Positions 1 through 5,191 of a stretch of DNA of 6,278 nt are shown here, one piece after another (position 1 is the first letter of the stretch; every line of letters begins with the position of its first letter). The notes under the pieces are model-generated. The model saw only the letters and a list, made by a program, of their open reading frames with translations. It was not told where the DNA came from and did no database searches. The stretch covers positions 1 to 6,278 of the forward strand of contig JBGAIL010000242.1 of NCBI GenBank assembly GCA_044225565.1, given 5' to 3'. The DNA comes from CAVXAE01 sp044225565. Lineage in GTDB: Bacteria; Pseudomonadota; Gammaproteobacteria; Steroidobacterales; Steroidobacteraceae. The translations under genes were made by a program, and so were the position numbers.

Positions 1-393
1 GAACCAGGCGCGCGTGCTGCCCAGCCGGAAGCTGTAGCCCCAGTCGTCCATGTCTTCGCACAGGCGCGAGCGCCCTACGCCCGGCAGCTCATCGGCCAGC
101 AGCACCTGCAGATAGCAGACGGCGGACTCCTCCGCATCGTCGCCGCCGGCATCCCGATCCAAGCCGGTGCGACGCTCGGGTGTCATGCAGATGTAGTGGC
201 TCGCCTCGTGCAGCACCGAATGCACCGGGGTATCCAGGCGCGCATAGAGCTGGCCGCCGCGCAGCCCTGCCTCCGAGTCGCCCCAGTAGGAGCCGGGAAT
301 CAGCTCGTTCGGCGCGATGAGCACCAGCTCCAGCGCGTAGCGCTCCAGCAGTCGCGCGACGTTGATCCGGTCCACTGAGTTCAGGAGCAGCAT
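1..393 (-). CDS. Conserved hypothetical protein with HExxH motif (3' end beyond window)
   Basis: This frame stays open from 393 to the window edge and gives 131 residues with no stop. I do not recognise a named family. The visible features are a region around residues 34-55 (GSYWGDSEAGL, then a short strand) that looks structured, a metalloprotease-like HEASH motif at residues 62-66, and a conserved-looking acidic stretch DAGGDDAEESAVCYLQ at 81-96. The last contains glutamates (88, 89) that could be the third metal ligand of a gluzincin-type site. DDWGYSFRLGS follows at 116-126. There is no signal peptide or membrane segment, so it is probably cytoplasmic. Inference: a zinc-dependent hydrolase or a metal-binding protein; activity is unproven. 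The start is uncertain. ATG at 393 is the first in-frame start after an upstream stop at 460-462 but has only a weak ribosome site. GTG at 375 would remove six residues (MLLLNS) and gives an equally plausible N-terminus. It begins 43 bp after lptE and is probably the next gene of that transcript. Confidence 0.8.
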   Translation of the reverse strand, partial: MLLLNSVDRINVARLLERYALELVLIAPNELIPGSYWGDSEAGLRGGQLYARLDTPVHSVLHEASHYICMTPERRTGLDRDAGGDDAEESAVCYLQVLLADELPGVGRSRLCEDMDDWGYSFRLGSTRAWF

Positions 394-436
394 GGAGCGA
401 CTCGGTGACGCCGCCGCCGGGTGGCAGACGACGCGC

Positions 437-916
437 CTAGAGGCTCGCCAGCCGTCGCATCACGATGTCCGCCAGGTCGCGCGCGAGCGCCTCACGGAGG
501 ATGGCTTCCTCGTGCTCCTTGGCGAGCAGCGTGCGCTCGTCGAAGCTGTAGTCGCGCGTGAGCGAGACTTCCTGCTCCGGCAGCAGCTCCGCGCCGTTTG
601 CAGAGACCGAGAAGCGCACGGTGTAGACCACTTCGTACTCGCGTGGCGTGTTGCGGGCCGACACGGAAAGGATGTTGCGTTTGACCTCGTCCGTGGTGAT
701 GCGCACCGTGGCCGACGCCTCGGTACCCGAGCCGGTGAGGCGTGCGCCAGATGCCAGCAGCGCCTTGCGCAGGCTCTGCACGAAATCGCTCTGGTGGTCG
801 GTCGCCTGGACGTAGGTGACGGCGAGCGCGGCAGGCAGCGGGGCGCGGCCCTGCAAATGAAAGCCGCATCCTCCGATGAGCAGCGCCGCGACGAGCATTG
901 CGAGACGCGGGCTCAT
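437..916 (-). CDS. lptE: LPS-assembly lipoprotein LptE (RlpB)
   Basis: LptE is the outer-membrane lipoprotein that plugs the LptD barrel and helps place lipopolysaccharide on the cell surface. The 159-residue product is a little shorter than the roughly 190-residue E. coli protein, within the family's range. It opens with a lipoprotein signal: a short basic start, a hydrophobic core at residues 5-14 and a lipobox IGGC with the lipidated cysteine at 17. The family's CGFHLQG signature follows immediately. Glycine at +2 agrees with sorting to the outer membrane. The rest (VTYVQATD, then mixed strands and VVYTVRFSV) fits the two-helix/beta-sheet LptE fold, and the C-terminal part (LLAKEHEEAILREALARDLADIVMRRLASL, residues 130-159) looks helical. 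Its ATG shares four bases with the leuS stop. There is no good Shine-Dalgarno of its own, so translation is probably coupled to leuS. The leuS-lptE order is the standard gammaproteobacterial arrangement. Confidence 0.94.
   Translation of the reverse strand: MSPRLAMLVAALLIGGCGFHLQGRAPLPAALAVTYVQATDHQSDFVQSLRKALLASGARLTGSGTEASATVRITTDEVKRNILSVSARNTPREYEVVYTVRFSVSANGAELLPEQEVSLTRDYSFDERTLLAKEHEEAILREALARDLADIVMRRLASL
913..916 (-). other. leuS/lptE stop-start overlap (ATGA)
   Basis: The leuS TGA stop (913-915) and the lptE ATG (914-916) share bases in an ATGA tetranucleotide. No well-spaced purine-rich ribosome site precedes this ATG. The arrangement points to translational coupling, in which ribosomes finishing leuS re-start on lptE, so LptE output would follow leuS translation. 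Confidence 0.8.
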
Positions 917-3546
917 ATGACCACGTTCACGAGCTTGCCCGGCACGATGATGGTCTTCTTCACGACCTGCCCTGCCACGAACTTCCGCACCTGGGCATCT
1001 CCCAGCGCGGCGGCTTCGATGACGCCGCGCCCGGCGCCGGACGGCACGCGGATGCTGCTGCGGAGTTTGCCGTTCACCTGCACGACCAGCTCGATCTCGT
1101 CCTGCACGAGGGCGGATGGATCAGTCTCGGGCCATGGCGCGTCCAGCAGCTCGCCTTGCTTCGCAGCGAAGCCCAACTGCTCCCACAACACGTGCGTGAT
1201 GTGCGGCGCCATTGGATAGAGCGTGCGCAGCAGGATGCTCATCGACTCGCGCAGCACCGGGCCGGCATCGAGCTTCGCGCCTTCGAGCGCGTTGAGCATC
1301 TTCATGGCCGCCGAAACGACGGTGTTGTACTGCAGGCGCTCGTAATCGAAGCAGGCCTGTTTGAGAGACAGATGGATCTCGCGGCGCAGCGCCTTCGCGG
1401 CGGCGTCGATGCTGCCGGCCGAAGACCCGGCCGCGTGCGAGTCGCGCACGGCCGCAGCGTTCTTCACCGCGAACGCCCACAGGCGACGCAGGAAGCGGTG
1501 CACGCCTTCGGCGCCCGAATCGGACCACACCGCGCTCTCGACCGGCGGCCCCGCGAACATCACGTAGGCGCGAGCGGTATCCGCGCCGAAGCGGCTGATG
1601 ATGTCGCCGGGCTCCACCACGTTGTTCTTGGACTTCGACATCTTCTCGACGCCGCCCAACATCACCGGCTGGCCGTCCTCCCTGGCGACGGCGCCGGTCG
1701 GCTTGCCCTTCTCGTCGTAGCGGACCTCCACTTCCGCGGGATAGAACCAGCGGCGCTTGCCACTCGTCTCCTCTCGATAGAAGCACTCCGCCAGCAGCAT
1801 GCCCTGCGTGAACAGGCGCGTGAACGGCTCGTCGAACTTCACCAGGCCGAGGTCGCGCATCACTTTCGTCCAGAAGCGCGCGTACAGCAGGTGGAGCACC
1901 GCATGCTCGATGCCACCGATGTACTGATCCATCGGCATCCAGTAGTCGTTGCGTGCGTCCACCATCGCGTCGTGCGAGTCCGGCGAGCAGTAGCGCATGT
2001 AGTACCAGGCGGAATCGACGAAGGTGTCCATCGTGTCCGTCTCGCGGCGCGCGGGCTTGCCGCACTGCGGGCACTTGCAGGCGAGGAAGCGCTCGTCCTT
2101 GTTGAGCGGATTGCCGCTGCCGTCCGGCAGGAGATCTTCCGGCAGGACCACCGGCAGGTCCCGGTAAGGCACGGGCACGGAGCCGCAGGCCTCGCAGTGG
2201 ATGATGGGGATGGGCGTGCCCCAGTAGCGCTGCCGGCTGATGCCCCAGTCCCGCAGGCGCCAGGTGACCTGCTTGTCGCCGACCTGTCTCGATTTCAGAT
2301 CGGCCGCGATGGCATCAATGGCCTGCTCGTAGCCCAGGCCGTCGTATTTGCCGGAGTTGCAGAGCGTGCCGTATTCGATGAACGCCGCGTCCATCCCGTC
2401 GTCGCCTGGGTCTGCGGTTGCCGGGCCGCCCGCTGCGCCCGCATCCTGCGGCGGCGCGACTACGCGCTTGATCGGCAAGCCGTACTTCCTGGCGAACACG
2501 AAATCTCGCTCGTCGTGCGCGGGCACGCCCATCACGGCGCCTTCGCCGTAGTTCATGAGCACGTAGTTGCCCACCCACACTTCCACCTGCTCGCCGCTCA
2601 GCGGATGCGTGACGAAGAAGCCGGTGGCCATGCCCTTCTTCTCGGCGGTGGCCAGCTCGGCTTCGGAAACGCCGCCTTTGCGGCATTCCTCGACGAAAGC
2701 CGCGAGCTTCGGATTGCCCTTCGCGCAGTGCTCCGCGAGCGGATGCTCTGCTGCGACGGCGACGAACGTGACGCCCATGATGGTGTCCGCGCGCGTGGTG
2801 AACACCCGCAGCAGCCTGCGCTCGCCGTTCAGCTCGTACGGGAACCCGAAATTCACGCCGACGCTGCGGCCGATCCAGTTCTCCTGCATCAGGCGCACGC
2901 GTTCCGGCCAGCCCGGCAGGTCGCTCACGACCTTGTCGAGGAGCTCATCGGCGTATTGCGTGATGCGCAGGTAGTAGCCGGGGATCTCGCGCTTCTCGAC
3001 GAGCGCGCCCGAGCGCCAGCCGCGGCCGTCGATGACCTGCTCGTTGGCGAGCACGGTGTTGTCGATGGGATCCCAGTTCACCACCTGCGTCTTCTCGTAG
3101 GCGATGCCGCGCTCGAGCATCTTGAGGAACAGCCACTGGTTCCACTTGTAGTACTCGACATCGCAGGTGGCGATCTCGCGGGACCAGTCGATGGACAGGC
3201 CCAGCGGGCGCATCTGCGCCTTCATCTCCGCGATGTTGGAGCGCGTCCACTTCGCCGGCGCCACCTTCTTGTCGATGGCAGCGTTCTCCGCCGGCAACCC
3301 GAATGCGTCCCAGCCCATGGGCATGAGCACGTTGTGGCCCCGCATGCGCATGTAGCGCGCCATCACGTCGTTGATGGTGTAGTTGCGCACGTGCCCCATG
3401 TGCAGCTTGCCGCTGGGATAGGGGAGCATGGAGCAGGCGTAGAACTTGGGGCGTTTCGGATCTTCGCCCACTTCGAAGGCGCGCTGGGCTTCCCAATGGG
3501 CTTGCGCGGCGCGCTCGACAGCGGCCGGGTCGTAGGAATCGTTCAT
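913..3546 (-). CDS. leuS: Leucyl-tRNA synthetase (LeuRS), complete
   Basis: LeuRS charges tRNA-Leu with leucine in the cytoplasm and hydrolyses mischarged products. The 877-residue protein is close to the 860 of E. coli and begins as the family does (YDPAAVERAAQAHW). The class I HIGH motif appears as HMGH at residues 49-52 inside PYPSGKLHMGHVRNYT. The KMSKS loop is intact at 635-639. The CP1 editing domain, about 225-420, contains TTRADT at 250-255 and the key aspartate at 345 (VPAHDERD), so proofreading should be active. Two cysteine pairs, C451/C454 and C492/C495, with an extra C490, suggest the zinc-binding insert found in some bacterial LeuRS. The catalytic core then resumes (RETDTMDTFVDSAWYY at 501-516). 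The anticodon-binding helices and the C-terminal domain (VVQVNGKLRSSI, ending IIVPGKLVNVVI) are complete. An Ala/Gly/Asp-rich stretch at 368-388 lies in a variable loop. No properly spaced Shine-Dalgarno precedes the ATG (GGAA abuts it), and a hairpin lies 21 nt upstream. Confidence 0.99.
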   Translation of the reverse strand: MNDSYDPAAVERAAQAHWEAQRAFEVGEDPKRPKFYACSMLPYPSGKLHMGHVRNYTINDVMARYMRMRGHNVLMPMGWDAFGLPAENAAIDKKVAPAKWTRSNIAEMKAQMRPLGLSIDWSREIATCDVEYYKWNQWLFLKMLERGIAYEKTQVVNWDPIDNTVLANEQVIDGRGWRSGALVEKREIPGYYLRITQYADELLDKVVSDLPGWPERVRLMQENWIGRSVGVNFGFPYELNGERRLLRVFTTRADTIMGVTFVAVAAEHPLAEHCAKGNPKLAAFVEECRKGGVSEAELATAEKKGMATGFFVTHPLSGEQVEVWVGNYVLMNYGEGAVMGVPAHDERDFVFARKYGLPIKRVVAPPQDAGAAGGPATADPGDDGMDAAFIEYGTLCNSGKYDGLGYEQAIDAIAADLKSRQVGDKQVTWRLRDWGISRQRYWGTPIPIIHCEACGSVPVPYRDLPVVLPEDLLPDGSGNPLNKDERFLACKCPQCGKPARRETDTMDTFVDSAWYYMRYCSPDSHDAMVDARNDYWMPMDQYIGGIEHAVLHLLYARFWTKVMRDLGLVKFDEPFTRLFTQGMLLAECFYREETSGKRRWFYPAEVEVRYDEKGKPTGAVAREDGQPVMLGGVEKMSKSKNNVVEPGDIISRFGADTARAYVMFAGPPVESAVWSDSGAEGVHRFLRRLWAFAVKNAAAVRDSHAAGSSAGSIDAAAKALRREIHLSLKQACFDYERLQYNTVVSAAMKMLNALEGAKLDAGPVLRESMSILLRTLYPMAPHITHVLWEQLGFAAKQGELLDAPWPETDPSALVQDEIELVVQVNGKLRSSIRVPSGAGRGVIEAAALGDAQVRKFVAGQVVKKTIIVPGKLVNVVI

Positions 3547-3567
3547 TTCCGCGAGGATACACGATGA

Positions 3568-3603
3568 GGTTGAGGGCAGCCCCTCTGCGAGGCTCCCTCA
3601 ACC
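3568..3603 (-). terminator. Inverted repeat between HtrA-type protease and leuS (possible terminator or leader hairpin)
   Basis: GGTTGAGGG at 3568-3576 is perfectly complementary to CCCTCAACC at 3595-3603. Past one bulged base, AGCC (3578-3581) pairs with GGCT (3591-3594). This gives a 9+4 bp GC-rich stem with a loop of about nine bases. In the direction of transcription it begins 23 nt after the protease stop and ends 21 nt before the leuS ATG. The bases that follow are not a U-tract, so it is not a canonical intrinsic terminator. It could end or protect the 3' end of the protease mRNA, partly attenuate transcription into leuS, or affect leuS translation. The repeat is directly visible; its function is inferred. 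Confidence 0.5.
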
Positions 3604-3626
3604 CCGATCCGGCGGCTGCCCGCGCC

Positions 3627-5120
3627 TCAGTTCAACCGAAGCGGCAGGAATATCTGCGCATCATCCCGCTGGATCAGCAACGCCACCGTCTTGCCCGCCG
3701 ACTTCGCCGCCTCCTGCAGCTCCGACGCGGACTTCACACGCTTGCCGTTCACGCCGAGGATGATGTCACCGGGCTGCACGCCAGCTGCCGCGGCAGGGCC
3801 GTCGACACGCTGCACGACGAGCGTGCCCTGTGTGTTGACCTGCTGCTTCTCCTGCTCGGTGAGCGGGCGCACCGAGAGGCCCAGCCGGCTGGTGGTGATG
3901 TCCTCTTCCTGCTTGCCACCGCCACGGCTGGCATTGCGCGTCTGCGGCTCATCGAGCTGGTCTGTGCGCACGCTGACGTTCTGCTCCTTGCCGCTGCGCC
4001 ACACGGTGAGCGCAACGTCCGTGCCGGGCTTCATGCGCGCGATGAGCGTCGGCAGCTCCGACGAGCGCTCCACCGTCTTGCCGTTCACCGAGAGGATCAC
4101 GTCGCCAGGCTTGAGACCCGCCTTCTCGCCGGGGCTGCCGTTCAGCACCGAGCTGATGAGCGCGCCGTGCGGCCGGTCGAGCCCAAAGGACTCGGCGAAC
4201 TGGGCGTTCACGTCCTGGATGGTGACGCCGATGCGGCTGCGCGTGACCTTGCCGGTCTTCACGAGCTGGTCGCGCACGTCCATCGCGACGTCGATGGGAA
4301 TGGCGAACGAAAGGCCCATGTAGCCGCCGGTGCGGCTGAAGATCTGCGAGTTGATGCCGATGACCTCGCCCGCCATGTTGAAGAGCGGGCCGCCCGAGTT
4401 GCCGGGATTCACTGCGACGTCCGTCTGGATGAAGGGCACATAGGCGCTGTCCCCTTCCGGCAGCGAGCGCGCCGTGGCGCTCACGATGCCCGCGGTGGCA
4501 CTGTTCTCGAAGCCGAACGGCGAGCCGATGGCGAGTACCCACTCGCCGGGACGGATCTTCGTGGGATCGCCGATGCGCACCGTCGGCAGGTTCTGCGCCT
4601 CGATCTTGATGACCGCGACGTCCGTGCGCCGGTCTGCGCCGATGACCTTGGCGTGATACTCGCGGCGGTCCGTCATGCGCACGGTGACGTCGTCCGCGTC
4701 CGCGACGACGTGCGCGTTGGTGAGAATGTAACCATCGGGCGTCACGATGAAGCCGGAGCCTTCACCGCGCAGCGGCTGCGGCGCGCCGCGCTGCCCCAGG
4801 TCCGGAGCGGGGATGCCGAAGCGGCGGAAGAAATCGTTGAGCGGGTCGTCCTGCCCCCCTCCGCCATACCCCGCGGGCACGCGCTGCTGCTGCACCACCT
4901 GCACGTTCACCACGGCGGGGCCGGATTTCTCGACCAGCGGAGCGAAATTGGGCAGCGCGCTGGTGGTGACGGGAGCGGTGGGGATCTGCGCGGTCTGTGC
5001 CTGCGGGGCTGCGGCGACCTGGGCGGTGGGCTGTGCGCGCGAATCGCCCGAGCAGGCGGCCAGCGCGATCGAGACGAGAAGGACATAACCAGCCCGTTGG
5101 GCGGAATGCGGAAAACTCAT
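3627..5120 (-). CDS. DegP/DegQ/MucD-type (Do/HtrA family) periplasmic serine endoprotease, putative lipoprotein
   Basis: HtrA proteases degrade or refold damaged proteins in the periplasm under envelope stress. The 497-residue product has the full layout. The trypsin-like domain (about 60-280) has catalytic His137 (LTNAHVV), Asp167 (RRTDVAVIKI) and Ser242 (NPGNSGGPL); the 30- and 75-residue spacings equal those of E. coli DegP. PDZ1 spans about 293-385 and PDZ2 about 412-495, each with a GLKPGD- or GVQPGD-type turn. The LA-loop region (FFRRFGIPAPDLGQRG) is short and resembles DegQ/MucD more than DegP. The N-terminus is odd: residues 11-22 are hydrophobic and end in a lipobox, LAAC, with Cys23 then Ser, followed by an Ala/Gln/Pro/Thr-rich tether to about 58. 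That predicts a lipid-anchored protease rather than a soluble one. I chose the ATG at 5120 because GGAG sits 6 nt before it. A longer frame from ATG 5165 would add 15 residues ahead of the signal and start inside a predicted promoter. The paralogue (DegP, DegQ or MucD) cannot be settled from this window. Confidence 0.96.
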   Translation of the reverse strand: MSFPHSAQRAGYVLLVSIALAACSGDSRAQPTAQVAAAPQAQTAQIPTAPVTTSALPNFAPLVEKSGPAVVNVQVVQQQRVPAGYGGGGQDDPLNDFFRRFGIPAPDLGQRGAPQPLRGEGSGFIVTPDGYILTNAHVVADADDVTVRMTDRREYHAKVIGADRRTDVAVIKIEAQNLPTVRIGDPTKIRPGEWVLAIGSPFGFENSATAGIVSATARSLPEGDSAYVPFIQTDVAVNPGNSGGPLFNMAGEVIGINSQIFSRTGGYMGLSFAIPIDVAMDVRDQLVKTGKVTRSRIGVTIQDVNAQFAESFGLDRPHGALISSVLNGSPGEKAGLKPGDVILSVNGKTVERSSELPTLIARMKPGTDVALTVWRSGKEQNVSVRTDQLDEPQTRNASRGGGKQEEDITTSRLGLSVRPLTEQEKQQVNTQGTLVVQRVDGPAAAAGVQPGDIILGVNGKRVKSASELQEAAKSAGKTVALLIQRDDAQIFLPLRLN

Positions 5121-5126
5121 GAATCG

Positions 5127-5130
5127 CTCC
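5127..5130 (-). promoter_or_regulatory. Ribosome binding site deciding the start of the HtrA-type protease
   Basis: On the coding strand GGAG stands six bases before the ATG at 5118-5120. No comparable purine run precedes the in-frame ATG at 5165. This supports the 497-residue product, which begins directly with a lipoprotein signal. Confidence 0.7.
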
Positions 5131-5153
5131 GATTTGAAAGGCACCAGCAGCGG

Positions 5154-5163
5154 GCCACGTGGC
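5154..5163. repeat. 10-bp perfect palindrome (GCCACGTGGC)
   Basis: A self-complementary decamer with a CACGTG core lies between lnt and the protease, just downstream of the predicted -10 element and around the expected transcription start. It could be a regulator half-site pair or a small 5' UTR fold. A single 10-bp palindrome is also expected by chance several times in 6 kb of GC-rich DNA, so little weight should be placed on it. Confidence 0.25.
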
Positions 5164-5191
5164 ATAGACCGGGCGGTAGTTTAGAGGTTCC
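5164..5191 (-). promoter_or_regulatory. Putative sigma-E (RpoE/AlgU)-type promoter for the HtrA-type protease
   Basis: On the coding strand GGAACCT (5185-5191) matches the extracytoplasmic-stress sigma -35 consensus GGAACTT at 6 of 7 positions. After exactly 16 bases comes TCTAT (5164-5168), a 4/5 match to TCNAA, preceded by CGG as in the well-known E. coli rpoH P3 promoter. The -35 element lies inside the last codons of lnt. The expected start near 5157 would leave a 5' leader of about 37 nt before the ATG at 5120. degP in E. coli is sigma-E dependent and mucD lies in the algU operon of Pseudomonas, so such control is biologically reasonable. The match was found by eye and is unproven. Confidence 0.45.

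Noticed and set aside
1..393. holA (DNA polymerase III delta subunit), expected after leuS-lptE
   Set aside because: The translated sequence has an HExxH motif and no Walker-type or other HolA features, so synteny alone is not enough.
362..1219. A 285-codon plus-strand open frame across lptE and the end of leuS
   Set aside because: It crosses two well-supported minus-strand genes, has low-complexity Arg/Ala-rich composition and resembles nothing. It is an antisense shadow.
898..3567. An 889-codon open frame on the plus strand covering all of leuS
   Set aside because: It mirrors leuS almost end to end. Its translation is rich in His, Arg, Ala, Val and Leu with no recognisable domain, as expected for the antisense frame of a GC-rich gene. 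The minus-strand product is unmistakably LeuRS.
3547..3567. A housekeeping promoter for leuS (TATCCT as a -10 box)
   Set aside because: TATCCT matches only 4 of 6 consensus bases, there is no convincing -35 at the right distance, and it lies too close to the ATG.
5154..5163. CACGTG-centred palindrome as an operator
   Set aside because: A lone 10-bp palindrome is likely by chance in this base composition. It is kept only as a low-confidence repeat, not as a regulatory claim.
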